Shown: piece by piece, positions 32,171 to 42,609 of the stretch
Layout: each line of letters opens with the position of its first letter
How positions within the stretch are numbered: the first letter of the stretch is position 1
Assembly (NCBI GenBank): GCA_964459995.1
Contig: CAYWOR010000010.1
Span: 1-64,000, forward strand
Reading direction: 5' to 3'
Length of the DNA stretch: 64,000 bases
From: CAZSHG01 sp964459995
Lineage (GTDB): Bacteria > UBP14 > UBA6098
Notes under the pieces: model-generated
Told to the model about the DNA's origin: nothing
Database searches by the model: none
Seen by the model: only the letters and a program-made list of their open reading frames with translations
Program-made: the position numbers and the translations under genes

Positions 32171-35070
32171 TGAAAAGCGCCGTAATACTAACCCTTCTCC
32201 TCGCGGCGCTTGCGCTATTCGCCCTAAGTATGGAGTATTCCGACGGCGAGCTGATAATCGAAATTGCGGATAACGGATTCGGCGATCCGATTATTAATGA
32301 AAACGACGAAATCTTCACCGGATGGGAAAATCTCGACACCTATCTCTCAGAAATCGGCACAATCGTCTGCCGACGCCTTATACCAATCGCAACAAACCCG
32401 GAATACAGCGAAAGATGGGCTTTCACGCACCGTTGGTTCAAGGTCGTCTTCGATCCCTCAATCGACGCGATGGCGGCCTGCGATGCTCTTCTCAATATCG
32501 AGGGCGTCCTTCGTGCAGAACCTAACTGGCTTTTTAGCGCAGAAATCACCCCGAACGACCCCTATTACCGCAATCAATGGCACTTGCCGCGAATCCAAGC
32601 CGATAAAGTTTGGGACTACACTCGGGGCGATAACGCCATCATCATGTCAGGCATAGATTCCGGCGTGGATTATCTCCATCCGGATTTGACATATATGATC
32701 TGGCAAAACCTCGACGAGGACGCTAACGGCAATGGTTATACCTTCATCCCAGGTGTTGGTTTCGACCCCGGTGACCTCGACGGAATAGACAACGACGGCA
32801 ACGGCTATGTCGATGACCTCATCGGCTGGGACTGGGTGGACGGTGAATGGGCGAACTGCTACCGCCACCCAACCGATCCGGACATCGCCGACGACTGTTA
32901 TATGCCCGACAACGACCCGATGGATTTCATCTACAACGGCCACGGAACCCATGTCAACGGCACCATGCTCGCGCAGTCGAACAATTCCGAAGGCGTCGCG
33001 GGAGTCAACTGGAACGGGCAGATTATGTGCCTTCGTGCTGGATATTGGGACCGCTATTGGAGCGGATATATTAAAAACGAGGCTGTAATTCAGGCAATTC
33101 CTTATGGCGTAAACAAAGGATGCAAGGTCTTCAACCTTTCCTACGGCAGTTATAACAAGCGTTATCTCAATTTCGACACAACCACTGTTCGCTATTTCTT
33201 AGGTGAGATAATTGACTCTGCGGTAAATGTCTATGGTTGCATCATAACGACTTCCGCCGGCAATTCCGGCACCGACACGACATGGGTCGATCCAACCGAC
33301 CCGGCAGACACGGCCTATTATCATTACCCATCGACATTTCCGGCGACAATTTCGGTCGCAAATACGAATATCGACGACTGCAAAACATCGAGTTCGAATC
33401 ACGACAGCACAGTCGATATCTCCGCGCCGGGATCAAATATCGCCGCACCGGTTCCGCGAAACTACGGACCGGCGCCGGGAGACCCCTCGCCCGGAACACC
33501 CCACTTCGCCGAATGGTATGGCACAAAAAGCGGCACGAGTATGTCCGCCCCGATGGTAGCAGGCGCCGCTGGACTGCTCTGGAGCTTTTACCCCGATAGT
33601 TCCAACCATTGGATTCGCGCACGCCTCGAAAATTACGCCGAAAATATCTATGGCAAAGCCTGTAACATTATTTATACAATTAACAGGGGCCTCGGATCGG
33701 GGCGTCTCGATGTTTACCGCGCTCTCGGCGCTGGCCTTTTCCCACAAATATCTTTGGACTCCTATACATATTCCGATGCCGGTGGCGACGGCAGGCCCGA
33801 ACCGGGCGAAGATGTCTCAATCGTTTTCACATACTCGAACACCGAAGATACAATCTGGGCCGATTGCGAAGGCGCGCAGGTCATACTCTCCTGCGATGAC
33901 ACCCTCGTGATAATTACCGACAGCGTCGGCTGGATTGGCAGAATCGCACTGGGAACTTCCGCGGACAACGCCGCCGACCCTGTTGTTTTCCAAATGAATC
34001 CTGCTTACCGCTATGGCAGACCTGTCACATTCACAGCTACCCTTCGCGATGAATCGGGATATGTCCACTCCTCCGATTTCAAAATTTTCGTCGGCCACAC
34101 GGAGGTTCTCGTCGTTACTCAGGACACCAGCCACGCTAACCTCGGCAAAATAACCGAATCGCTTCGTTTCGGCGGCATTCCTTTCGACACGCTGATTATC
34201 CCCATCGACGGATTCTCCCTCGACCGACTCGAAAAACACCGAATATTATTCTATCTAACCGGCTCTCGAAAAGACACCGGTGTTATGACCACAGCAATCG
34301 AGAGCGACATCGAGGCTTGGCTGACTTCACCCTTCGGCGATGGCAGACTCTGCGTGCTCTCCGGCCAAGATCTTCCCGAAAATGCAACTCAGGCGTGGCT
34401 TTCCGGGCTTTTCAGCGCCGTTCATAATATCGACAGCCTTCCCATCAGCTACGCGATGAACATTGCCGGGGTAGAGGGCGATACCCTCGGCAACGGTCTC
34501 GTAAATGTCAACATCGCTTTTGGAGGCGGAAGCGCCGCAAACCAGCGTTCAATGGGAAGTTGCAGGGCTGTCGGCGATGGGATTCCCTTTATGTTCTACA
34601 ACTCAGGCGACCTAGAAGACTCCACATGCGCAGTCCGAAGGGAAGACATTTCCGGTTATAAAACCGTGATGATGGAATTCGGCATCGAGGGGTTCAGCGA
34701 CAGCCTCCGCGCGACCTTCATTCAGCGAGTTGTCCAATGGGCGGGCTTGCAGTATCTTTGGGATATCCCCGAGACCAAAATCGCGCTTCCATCGGCGATG
34801 GAACTTCTGCCCCCCTTCCCGAACCCCTTCAATTCTATGGTGAATATCGGCTTTATCATTACCGAAGATTCCCGCGCAAACATCGCAATCTACGACATCA
34901 GAGGATCTCTGGTTAGGGAATTTCCGGCAATGGATGTCTCCGCGGGCACACAGTTCGTCCGATGGGACGCCCGCGACGAAAAGGGCGATCTCGTTCCCGC
35001 TGGTGTGTATCTTTACCGCATCAAAACAGCATCGAGGGAACTTTCGGGCAAAATATCCTATATCAAATAA
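32170..35070 (+). CDS. Secreted subtilisin-family (S8) protease with FlgD/T9SS-type tail
   Basis: A 966-residue exported protease. A signal peptide (about 1-20) and a propeptide (to about 130) precede the S8 domain. The triad is intact: Asp163 in GIDSGVDY, His258 in NGHGTHVNG, and Ser457 in GTSMSAP. An Asp/Asn-rich insertion after Asp163 (DEDANGNGY, DGIDNDGNGYVDD) looks like calcium binding. Beta-rich domains follow, one like the PGEDVSIVFTYSN repeats in the C25-like protein. The last roughly 85 residues (PPFPNPFNSMVNIGF...PAGVYLYRIK) form a FlgD-like/T9SS type-A-like domain. It should act at the cell surface or outside. Confidence 0.9.
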   Translation: MKSAVILTLLLAALALFALSMEYSDGELIIEIADNGFGDPIINENDEIFTGWENLDTYLSEIGTIVCRRLIPIATNPEYSERWAFTHRWFKVVFDPSIDAMAACDALLNIEGVLRAEPNWLFSAEITPNDPYYRNQWHLPRIQADKVWDYTRGDNAIIMSGIDSGVDYLHPDLTYMIWQNLDEDANGNGYTFIPGVGFDPGDLDGIDNDGNGYVDDLIGWDWVDGEWANCYRHPTDPDIADDCYMPDNDPMDFIYNGHGTHVNGTMLAQSNNSEGVAGVNWNGQIMCLRAGYWDRYWSGYIKNEAVIQAIPYGVNKGCKVFNLSYGSYNKRYLNFDTTTVRYFLGEIIDSAVNVYGCIITTSAGNSGTDTTWVDPTDPADTAYYHYPSTFPATISVANTNIDDCKTSSSNHDSTVDISAPGSNIAAPVPRNYGPAPGDPSPGTPHFAEWYGTKSGTSMSAPMVAGAAGLLWSFYPDSSNHWIRARLENYAENIYGKACNIIYTINRGLGSGRLDVYRALGAGLFPQISLDSYTYSDAGGDGRPEPGEDVSIVFTYSNTEDTIWADCEGAQVILSCDDTLVIITDSVGWIGRIALGTSADNAADPVVFQMNPAYRYGRPVTFTATLRDESGYVHSSDFKIFVGHTEVLVVTQDTSHANLGKITESLRFGGIPFDTLIIPIDGFSLDRLEKHRILFYLTGSRKDTGVMTTAIESDIEAWLTSPFGDGRLCVLSGQDLPENATQAWLSGLFSAVHNIDSLPISYAMNIAGVEGDTLGNGLVNVNIAFGGGSAANQRSMGSCRAVGDGIPFMFYNSGDLEDSTCAVRREDISGYKTVMMEFGIEGFSDSLRATFIQRVVQWAGLQYLWDIPETKIALPSAMELLPPFPNPFNSMVNIGFIITEDSRANIAIYDIRGSLVREFPAMDVSAGTQFVRWDARDEKGDLVPAGVYLYRIKTASRELSGKISYIK

Positions 35071-35094
35071 CCTGCAGAGGTAATCGGCAATCGA

Positions 35095-35120
35095 GGAGGG
35101 TTTCGCACCCTCCTTTTTTT
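35095..35120 (+). terminator. Intrinsic terminator after the subtilase gene
   Basis: GGAGGGT and ACCCTCC form seven pairs around a TTCGC loop, followed by seven T (35114-35120). It lies 24 bases after the stop codon. Confidence 0.9.
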
Positions 35121-35121
35121 A

Positions 35122-35149
35122 TTGCAACCGAAATGTTTTATGTTATCTT
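35122..35149 (+). promoter_or_regulatory. Promoter of the dCache sensor kinase gene
   Basis: TTGCAA, 16 bases, then TATCTT, placed directly after the preceding terminator. The predicted leader is about 40 bases. Confidence 0.6.
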
Positions 35150-35195
35150 TTTAAAAGAAAGAGAGAAATTTTTAACCCTGTCGATGAGGTCGAGG

Positions 35196-37139
35196 ATGAA
35201 GCTAAGCCAAAAATTCCTCCTTGTAAGCATCGCGGCGATTGTCATAATTCCGCTTGTAGTGGGAATAATGCTATTCGCAAGATTGAAGGCGCAAAGCCTC
35301 GACAGCATCGGCAAAAGCGTCGAGCGAGAGCTTGGACATCTCGAGTTCGCACTCGGCAGGTTTTTCGAAGAGGTGGAAAGCGATCTAAAATCTCTTTCCC
35401 TACTCCCCGAAGTCAGAAACCAAAACCACGACAACTTTACGTCCTTTCTCGACGCCGACGAAAACACCTTCGAATACCGTTATTCCAAAGCTGAAAAAGA
35501 CATTATCAGCCTTTTTAACAGCTTCAGAATAACTCACCCCTATGTAAATTCCGTTTATATGGGCAGGGAAAACGGCTCCTTTGTCCGTTCGCATCCTCGC
35601 ACAAGACCGACACAATACGACCCTCGCCTTCGCCCGTGGTATATCATCGCAAAGGAAAATCCGGGACACATCCTGCGCACTCCGCCCTACGAATCGGTTA
35701 CGACCCCGGATGTCAACCTTGGAATGGTTAGCTCGCTGGCTGACAGCGCCGGCGAGATTTATGGCGTTATTGGTATCGACGTTACGCTCGTCAATCTCAC
35801 AGACTATATCTCCGAATGTCAAGTGGGAAGGGGTGGGCAGATAATTTTAACAGACACGGTTGGAATAATAATCGCCAGCAGAGACACAAGCCTGCTTTTT
35901 CAGGACCTCGGTGTTCTTATCGGCGATAAGCGCAATGTCTTTTTGAACTCAACCAAAGGATTTATTAGCTACGATTTCAACGGCGGCAATAATTTCCTGT
36001 TTTTCCATTCGAGCGATAAAATCGGCCTGAAAATCGGCATCATAATACCAGAAAAACAGTTGAATATGGAAATTCGGACTGCGGTTATACCCACAATGCT
36101 TCAACTTTTCATTGTGATAGGCCTCGTAAGTGTCCTATTGCTGATAGGATTAAATCAACTCGTTCTAAGACCGCTAAGCAAACTTTCTTTGGGCATCACA
36201 ACGATTCACAAAACAGGAAACCTCGACAACCGCGTAGATATTAGGACAAAAGATGAACTTGGCGAACTTGCACGGTCTTTCAATGTTATGATCGAAGGTC
36301 TTCAAAAAACTCGCAACTCGCTTAAAAAATCCGAAAACGAACTTCGCGACCACAAAGACAAGCTCGAAATTATTGTCGAGGAGAGAACACGCGAGCTTGC
36401 CGCAAGCTATGACAAACTCAAAAGGCTCGAAAAACTTCGCGACGATCTCACGAGCATGGTAATCCATGATATGCGCACGCCGCTTATGGGCATTACTTCC
36501 AGTATCGAACTTCTCTCAGAAGGCGGTCTTTCCGACGAAGTTCGTAGCGAGCTGATGGAGATGCTCAACATGTCGTCCTCAGAGCTTGGCCTTATGGTGG
36601 AAGCCCTTTTGGACATAACGCGCTTGGAACAGGAAATTATGCCCGTTACCCTCGCCAGAAGAAGCCTCGCGGAGATTATCACAAAGGCCATAAACACGAT
36701 GCGTCCAATCGCCGCTTTCGAAAAGGTCGATATCAAATTCCAAGACACCGCTCTCATTGTTAACGCCGACAAAAACCTCACCTATCGCGTGATGTGCAAT
36801 CTTCTGAGTAACGCCATCAAATTCAGCCCATCCGGAGAAACGGTCAAAATCGAAGCGAAAAGGGAGGGGAACTTCGCTGTTATCGAAGTGCTGGATAAAG
36901 GCCCGGGCATCTCGGAAGAGTTCAAAGAAATTATTTTCGAGAAATACGCACAGGTTGAGATAAGACACGCAGGGCAATATAGGTCTATCGGCCTCGGTCT
37001 AACCTTCTGCCGTATGGCAATAAAGGCTCAGGGCGGTGAAATCACGGTGCATAGCGAAATCGGCAAAGGAAGCCTTTTCAGATTTTCTATTCCAATTTTG
37101 AACGAATCCGAAAACGAAACATCCCAGATATTCCTGTGA
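35196..37139 (+). CDS. Membrane sensor histidine kinase (Cache-HAMP-HisKA-HATPase)
   Basis: About 647 residues. A transmembrane helix at about 8-28 and another near 295-315 bracket a periplasmic Cache/PDC-type sensor (RPTQYDPRLRPWYIIAKENPG, GVIGIDVTL). HAMP and a coiled coil (LRDHKDKLEIIVEERTRELAASYDKL) lead to HisKA with phospho-acceptor His424 in VIHDMRTPL. The HATPase follows with NLLSNAIKFS, DKGPGIS and GLGLTF. The start at 35196 is supported by GAGG at 35186-35189 and by the promoter at 35122-35149, which excludes upstream codons. No response regulator is adjacent, so it is an orphan kinase here. Confidence 0.9.
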   Translation: MKLSQKFLLVSIAAIVIIPLVVGIMLFARLKAQSLDSIGKSVERELGHLEFALGRFFEEVESDLKSLSLLPEVRNQNHDNFTSFLDADENTFEYRYSKAEKDIISLFNSFRITHPYVNSVYMGRENGSFVRSHPRTRPTQYDPRLRPWYIIAKENPGHILRTPPYESVTTPDVNLGMVSSLADSAGEIYGVIGIDVTLVNLTDYISECQVGRGGQIILTDTVGIIIASRDTSLLFQDLGVLIGDKRNVFLNSTKGFISYDFNGGNNFLFFHSSDKIGLKIGIIIPEKQLNMEIRTAVIPTMLQLFIVIGLVSVLLLIGLNQLVLRPLSKLSLGITTIHKTGNLDNRVDIRTKDELGELARSFNVMIEGLQKTRNSLKKSENELRDHKDKLEIIVEERTRELAASYDKLKRLEKLRDDLTSMVIHDMRTPLMGITSSIELLSEGGLSDEVRSELMEMLNMSSSELGLMVEALLDITRLEQEIMPVTLARRSLAEIITKAINTMRPIAAFEKVDIKFQDTALIVNADKNLTYRVMCNLLSNAIKFSPSGETVKIEAKREGNFAVIEVLDKGPGISEEFKEIIFEKYAQVEIRHAGQYRSIGLGLTFCRMAIKAQGGEITVHSEIGKGSLFRFSIPILNESENETSQIFL

Positions 37140-37150
37140 TTTAGTTTGCA

Positions 37151-37201
37151 GAACAGATTCACCCGCTCCGCCAATGCACCGGAGGAACAGGTCCTGTTTT
37201 T
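37151..37201 (+). terminator. Possible terminator between convergent kinase and tamA genes
   Basis: GAACAG can pair with CTGTTT before a run of T, enclosing a smaller CTCCG/CGGAG hairpin. The stems are short and the T-run is interrupted, so the call is weak. Confidence 0.3.
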
Positions 37202-37219
37202 CGAGATTATAATTGGGAT

Positions 37220-39109
37220 TTAGAAAGCATACATTATTGAAAGATGCCAGCTACTATTACTGATTTTCTCGTCTGCGACCGGAACATCTTTATTCATAAT
37301 TTGATAACCGTAATCGAACCTGAGCGGCCCGATTGGCGTAATAAAAGCAAGTCCCCATCCCGCGCTTCCCTTAAGCTGGCCAGGGTTAAAAGCCTCGGCA
37401 TACTCCCAAAGATTCCCCATGTCAAAAAATACATGCCCCCAGAAATTCCAAATTAACGGAGCACGCACCTCGGCGTTAGCCAAAGCAAGCATTTTCCCGC
37501 CACGAGGTTGCCCATCGGAGAATTTCGGGCCAATCGATCTCTCGCCCCAGCCGCGAATTGTGTTCGCGCCGCCCAAATAAAATTTGCGATGCTCGAGAAC
37601 ATCTTCCTCCCCGGCCTTCCAGTTGCCGATTATCGAAGTCCTTCCTCGCACGGCAAAAATATACCTATTGAAAATCGACCAGTAGCGGCTGTTTAGAAGG
37701 CTGACTTTTGTGTAATTTTCATCGCCGCCGAGGAAATATCCCCCCATTTCGAGCTGGCCGACGAAATAACTCCCTGCTGTGGGCACGAGGACATTGTCCC
37801 TTTTATCCCGCACTGCGGAATATCCGATTCGCCTGCTTATGGGCTTTTCCCGGCGGTGGAGAATTTCTTCACGAAGCTCCGGGTTCTCGATGTCGTAAAT
37901 ATCCGCCCGCTCGTAATTGAAAGTCAGATTGTGCCGCCAGTCATAGTTCGCACGATGTTCGACATCTATCTCAAAACCGATTGTGCGAAGTTTATATTGC
38001 TCGATTTCCTCCCTATTGAGCGGCTCGAAATATAGATTAAGCGACAATGGCGTGCGCGAGCCGAAAATCCACGGTTCACGATAGGTAACATCAAAACGGT
38101 TCGTCATGTTGTAAACCGCTGTATTCGGCCAGAATTTCCCCGAGGATTCCACTACGATTTCCCATTTCGACGAAGCTTCGATTGTGAAACTTCTGCCGGT
38201 CCCAAAAAGATTCCGGTGTCCCCAGCCAAGGCCGCCTCGAATGAAAATAGGATATTTCTCGTCCGAGCCTGCGCCGAAACGGGTGATAACCCATCTTGGA
38301 GGCTTTTCAGCAACGGTTATTTTATAATCGAGAGTCTCCGGTTGAAGCGCAAGGTTCATCGCCTCCACGCTGACAATCGAGAAAAGCCCGGTGCGATATA
38401 GCGCTTCACGGGTTTCTGTAACCTTCGCCGCGCTGAAAATATCGCCGTTTTTAAACGCTATCTCTCTGCTGACCGCCGATTGGCGCGTGTTGTCCAGTCC
38501 GACATAGATTATTCCTCCGAAATAACCCGCTTTGCCGGTTGTAACGGCCATCTCAATAATAATGAGAGAATCTTGCGCAACCTCGTGTTTCCCTATAACC
38601 TCTGCATAAGGATACCCCCTGTTGCGAAGATAACTCTGTAGATGACGTGAGTCGGTGCGCACGAGACGCGGGGTTATCGGCTCTCCAACCGCCAGCTTCA
38701 TCTCACGAACAAGCTCCTGAGAGGGCATCCCTTGCGGCAAATCCCCCAGAATCCTTATTTCATCGACAATATACCGCTGACCTTCGGTTATGAATACATT
38801 GATTAGAAGCTTCTGCGGTTCTTTCGGGCGCGGAGTCGCGGTCGCCTTGACCACTGCGTCTATATACCCTTGGTTGATATAATAATCGCGAAGGATTCCG
38901 AGGTCGTCTTCGAGACGCTTGGGGCTGAATTTCTCGTCCTTGCCAACCGCACGTTTGAGAAATGAGGCTCGCTTCGTCCGCATTAACTGCTCGATTTTCC
39001 ATGTCGATAAATGCGCGTTCCCATGTATCGCCACACGATCCACAACCTGCTCGGCAAAAAGCGGCAGAAGGATTAACAATAGGAGTATGCTCTTTCTCAA
39101 TATTCCCAT
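37220..39109 (-). CDS. Omp85-family assembly protein, TamA/BamA-like
   Basis: A 629-residue outer-membrane protein with a signal peptide (MGILRKSILLLLILLPLFA). POTRA-type repeats cover about 22-275 (RVAIHGNAHLSTWKIEQLM, VDEIRILGDLPQGMPSQELVREM). A 16-strand barrel region ends in WHLSIMYAF with the terminal aromatic. The L6 loop signature is VRGW-like: TIRGWGERSIGPK. Its 13-base overlap with the TamB-type gene points to a TamA role (inserting outer-membrane proteins with TamB) more than essential BamA. It is the last gene of the minus-strand transcript from about 47.4 kb. Confidence 0.85.
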   Translation of the reverse strand: MGILRKSILLLLILLPLFAEQVVDRVAIHGNAHLSTWKIEQLMRTKRASFLKRAVGKDEKFSPKRLEDDLGILRDYYINQGYIDAVVKATATPRPKEPQKLLINVFITEGQRYIVDEIRILGDLPQGMPSQELVREMKLAVGEPITPRLVRTDSRHLQSYLRNRGYPYAEVIGKHEVAQDSLIIIEMAVTTGKAGYFGGIIYVGLDNTRQSAVSREIAFKNGDIFSAAKVTETREALYRTGLFSIVSVEAMNLALQPETLDYKITVAEKPPRWVITRFGAGSDEKYPIFIRGGLGWGHRNLFGTGRSFTIEASSKWEIVVESSGKFWPNTAVYNMTNRFDVTYREPWIFGSRTPLSLNLYFEPLNREEIEQYKLRTIGFEIDVEHRANYDWRHNLTFNYERADIYDIENPELREEILHRREKPISRRIGYSAVRDKRDNVLVPTAGSYFVGQLEMGGYFLGGDENYTKVSLLNSRYWSIFNRYIFAVRGRTSIIGNWKAGEEDVLEHRKFYLGGANTIRGWGERSIGPKFSDGQPRGGKMLALANAEVRAPLIWNFWGHVFFDMGNLWEYAEAFNPGQLKGSAGWGLAFITPIGPLRFDYGYQIMNKDVPVADEKISNSSWHLSIMYAF

Positions 39110-42100
39110 TTGAATTGTATCTCCAGCCGATATTCGTCGCGGTTCTCCAAATCCGCTTCCCTTCCGGCCTGAATTGTTATATGGTCGCTAAGACGATATT
39201 CGAGATTTATGATATCCGACGCGGCATCGTCGAAACTAAGCGAGCGCGTGTATGTCAAATAAAGCCTATCGGTCAGATATTTTCCGATTGTTACCTTTGC
39301 CTGCGTGAAATCGAAAACATCCTCGTCTGATGGCTCGAACTCGAAGGTCTCGACCCCGAGAGTCCTTCGCGCCACATCCTCCACCTCGCGCGAAAGATAA
39401 CTCTGAATTACCTGCGGAACCCTGTCCTCGAGCACGTCGGTCTGAATCCCCTCGCCTTCGACATTCAAGGCGAGCAAAGAGAAAACATCAGCCTGAGAAT
39501 AGCCCTGCATGCGGTTGCCGGAGCGATCTTGGGCGTAAAGGTTAATTTGCGGCTCTTCCATCGCGCCGAATATTTCGAGCACAATCTCCACCTCTCCGGC
39601 TCGCGAAACAGCCTCGATATCCAACCGTGGGTTAATCCCCTCGAAAGTCTCGAAGAAAATCCTCCCGCGCCTAATTTGGAAAGTCCTTCCGAGGAAAAAG
39701 GCCTTCCCCCGAAGAACCTCAAGCTCGCCATAAAGGGCGAGGGCGTTCTGTTCGGTCATAATATTGACTGTCCCGCCGATTTCCGAATCGAGTATGTCCA
39801 TGATTATCCACGCGTTGCCCGGAATTTCCAATAGGACATTCAACTGCAACGGAAGACTGCTCAAATCCATGCCGTCTCCGCCGCCGCCAGTGTCAAGCTT
39901 GACCAAATTTGCTTTGTTTACGCGAATACGCCCATCGACACGAAGCGGATCAGAGCCTCTCATTGTTAAATCGGCGTCGTTGCGAAGGAATATTCCCTCG
40001 TTTGGGAAGTTCAGGGGCAAATCTCTCGCTTTAATGCTGAGATCGAGCACCGGAGAGGTTGGTTCCGAGATGTCGATATCCCCAGCAACTGCGAAACTGC
40101 CATATTTCTTCCGTTCCTTTCGGAAAATACTCGTAATTCGCGCCCAGATGGTTTTATCCTCCACCGGTAACGCTCCGATAACCGCCGAAAGCGAATCGAT
40201 AACAAGCTTGTCTCCGGTCAGTTCTAGCGCAAGATGAAGGCTCTCTATCGGGTCGGCAAGCATCTTCAGGCCTAGAACACCCTTGTCCCACGAAAGCCGT
40301 CCCGAGGCAAAAAGCGTGTCCTTCGAGCCGCTGAAACTAAAATTACTACTAAAAGGCCCCACCAAAGAATCGATATCGCCAACAAAGGTCGCTAATAACT
40401 CGGCGCGTGTGCCGCGAATCGTCGTCTCGAAGTCGAAGGGGAAATTGTCCTCTGTCGGATCGATCCACCCTTGAAGAAAATATTGCTCCGTTTCCCTTCC
40501 GATAACAAGAGGCTCGACCTGCACAATGCCGTCGTTTATCTGCCCGCGGATCTCCGCACGCGTGAAATCGAGACCGTTGATTCTCAGCTCGTCGAGATGC
40601 ATCTCATATTGCCCGACCGCCCCCTCTATCGAATAGGGCAAGCGAAGAAAAACCTCGCCGTGAAGTTGCCCGAAAATGCTCTCGAAAGGCAGTAGATCCG
40701 AGGCTTTCTGTGCAGAAATATTCTGAACCTTCGCGCCTATCGTAATGTAATCCTTATCGCCCACAAAATTATCGACGATGACATCGCCGCCGAAAACATC
40801 CACATACAAAGGCGTAGCGGTGATTGTGTCACCCTTAATCGTTACCGCAAATGTCGATTCCAGCGCGACCGGATGATTGTAGAATTCGACCTCTAACCCT
40901 TGTGCGGTAATAGTCAGAGAATCATCTCCCACAAGTATTTCCGCCACAGCCTTTGCAATTATCGAATCCCCCCAAAGCATAAAGGGCTTGATATAATAGC
41001 GGTTACCGTAGATGTCAATTTGTGTTATCAGCGAATCATAAGCTATACCGCCGAGTTCTCCCTCGCTCTCTATGTAAATATTCCCCTTTGGCGATTCGAT
41101 TAGGTTATAGATTGTCGCTTGCGCAAGAAATCTATCATGGGAAACGGGGCCGGTTATCAGTTGGTCGCTAACAAGTTCAAAACTCAATATCGGATGCTCG
41201 ATATTGCCCAAAATCTCCGCGTTTTCAATTCTCACGCGGCCATTTATTGTGTTCTCCAACCCGGCAATCGAGGTTAGGTCGGCGAGGTTCGGCGCGAAAA
41301 GTCCGAATTCCACATATATTTCGCCGTCGAATACCATAATCCCCTGCATTGTAAGATAATTTCCCGCCCTAAAGACCTCGAATCCGGGATAGAAAACCAC
41401 CGAGTCCTCATTTACGAAAAGGCTTCCGGAGGCATTGTCAAAATAGATGTCGAAAATCCCGCTTCGGTCGAGATCGCCGAAAATCTTCATCGAGATGGTC
41501 GAGTCGGTGAGAAGCCCCTCGACGCGGGCTTTTCCGGTAAGATTTGTCGGTAGAAGACCCTGTTCTTCCATAAAGACATCAAGATCAAGATTACGCGTAT
41601 ATCCTTCGAGAATCATTCGAATCGGCTCATCCGAGTTTTCATCTTCCGGGAAAAACATCTCGAGATTAGCATCGACACCAGCACCCCACGCCGATCCGCG
41701 CAACTGCTTGATTACTAATCGATTATTTCTAAAATCAAGATTGCCGCTGGCCTTCGTCGCCGGAATCGTGAAAATCTCGCCATCTATATAGACATAACCG
41801 GAAACTGTCTCGCCAAATCCTTCGAGGTCGATTTTCACCGCACCTGCGCCGTCGAGAAAACCAAGCCCGAGAATCGAATCGACTTCGATAAGGTCGGCAT
41901 AATCGCTCTCGACCGAGAAATTCCACCCAATCGGCTCGATATTCGTTATTGCACCCTTGCCCGAAAGGTTGCTTCTCACGAGATGCAATTCGACATCGAC
42001 TTTAATGCTCTCTTCGAGTTTAACCTCGCCCTTCACCTTGATAACCCGCCCCCTACCGACAAGCTCGGCACCCAGCGAATCAGGCCTCAGAATAATCCCC

Positions 42101-42609
42101 TTTCCGACAGAGACCATCGAGCCGCGGTAAGTTATATCCTCCATTTCGAAATCATCGACACGAAGGCTTCCTCGGCGCAATCGAAGCCGGTTTATCTGAA
42201 AATCGGGAATATCGAAATCGGGGATTCCCTTCTCGCCAGAGCCGGGACCAGTATCGGCAATCATTATCGAAACTCTCGGCCTATGCACCATCGCATAGGA
42301 AACCTCGCGATTCCGAAGGCTAAACTCCGCGCGAAGTGTGTCCGCCTCGATTTCGTAGGTGTCGCCGTCGATGACCATGCGAAGGCGAAGATTGTCAACG
42401 AGAATATAGTTCAGACCCACACGAAGATAGTCATAATCGAAGGAAAGGGGGAGCTTGAAAAGGCTGGAGGCCAATGTTAAAACGGTTTTTTGAATCGGGG
42501 TAATCAAATAAACCGAGGCGAAAACCGCCAAAAGCAACACCACAACGATGACTATCGGAAAGATAATCATCTCGATTCGGCGTTTGATTTTTCTAAAACT
42601 CGGCATCAC
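39097..42609 (-). CDS. TamB/AsmA-like translocation and assembly module protein (DUF490)
   Basis: A 1170-residue protein anchored by one N-terminal helix (about 13-33: IIFPIVIVVVLLLAVFASVYL). It then has a very long repetitive beta-strand region typical of the bridge-like lipid-transfer/AsmA group, with many FDIYFDNASGSLFVNEDSV-type strands. The C-terminal DUF490 domain (about 900-1170) holds GRTFQIRRGRIFFETFEGINPRLDIEAVSR and RRTLGVETFEFEP. TamB spans the periplasm and is implicated in phospholipid transport to the outer membrane and barrel assembly. It overlaps the GtrA gene by 4 bases and the Omp85 gene by 13. Confidence 0.87.
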   Translation of the reverse strand: MMPSFRKIKRRIEMIIFPIVIVVVLLLAVFASVYLITPIQKTVLTLASSLFKLPLSFDYDYLRVGLNYILVDNLRLRMVIDGDTYEIEADTLRAEFSLRNREVSYAMVHRPRVSIMIADTGPGSGEKGIPDFDIPDFQINRLRLRRGSLRVDDFEMEDITYRGSMVSVGKGIILRPDSLGAELVGRGRVIKVKGEVKLEESIKVDVELHLVRSNLSGKGAITNIEPIGWNFSVESDYADLIEVDSILGLGFLDGAGAVKIDLEGFGETVSGYVYIDGEIFTIPATKASGNLDFRNNRLVIKQLRGSAWGAGVDANLEMFFPEDENSDEPIRMILEGYTRNLDLDVFMEEQGLLPTNLTGKARVEGLLTDSTISMKIFGDLDRSGIFDIYFDNASGSLFVNEDSVVFYPGFEVFRAGNYLTMQGIMVFDGEIYVEFGLFAPNLADLTSIAGLENTINGRVRIENAEILGNIEHPILSFELVSDQLITGPVSHDRFLAQATIYNLIESPKGNIYIESEGELGGIAYDSLITQIDIYGNRYYIKPFMLWGDSIIAKAVAEILVGDDSLTITAQGLEVEFYNHPVALESTFAVTIKGDTITATPLYVDVFGGDVIVDNFVGDKDYITIGAKVQNISAQKASDLLPFESIFGQLHGEVFLRLPYSIEGAVGQYEMHLDELRINGLDFTRAEIRGQINDGIVQVEPLVIGRETEQYFLQGWIDPTEDNFPFDFETTIRGTRAELLATFVGDIDSLVGPFSSNFSFSGSKDTLFASGRLSWDKGVLGLKMLADPIESLHLALELTGDKLVIDSLSAVIGALPVEDKTIWARITSIFRKERKKYGSFAVAGDIDISEPTSPVLDLSIKARDLPLNFPNEGIFLRNDADLTMRGSDPLRVDGRIRVNKANLVKLDTGGGGDGMDLSSLPLQLNVLLEIPGNAWIIMDILDSEIGGTVNIMTEQNALALYGELEVLRGKAFFLGRTFQIRRGRIFFETFEGINPRLDIEAVSRAGEVEIVLEIFGAMEEPQINLYAQDRSGNRMQGYSQADVFSLLALNVEGEGIQTDVLEDRVPQVIQSYLSREVEDVARRTLGVETFEFEPSDEDVFDFTQAKVTIGKYLTDRLYLTYTRSLSFDDAASDIINLEYRLSDHITIQAGREADLENRDEYRLEIQFKWEY

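Noticed and set aside
34962..35195. Upstream extension of the sensor kinase frame
   Set aside because: It runs through the subtilase end, the terminator and the promoter, and the translation is not family-like.
37220..39109. Calling the Omp85 protein BamA
   Set aside because: Overlap with a TamB-type gene and its length favour a TamA role; BamA is expected elsewhere.
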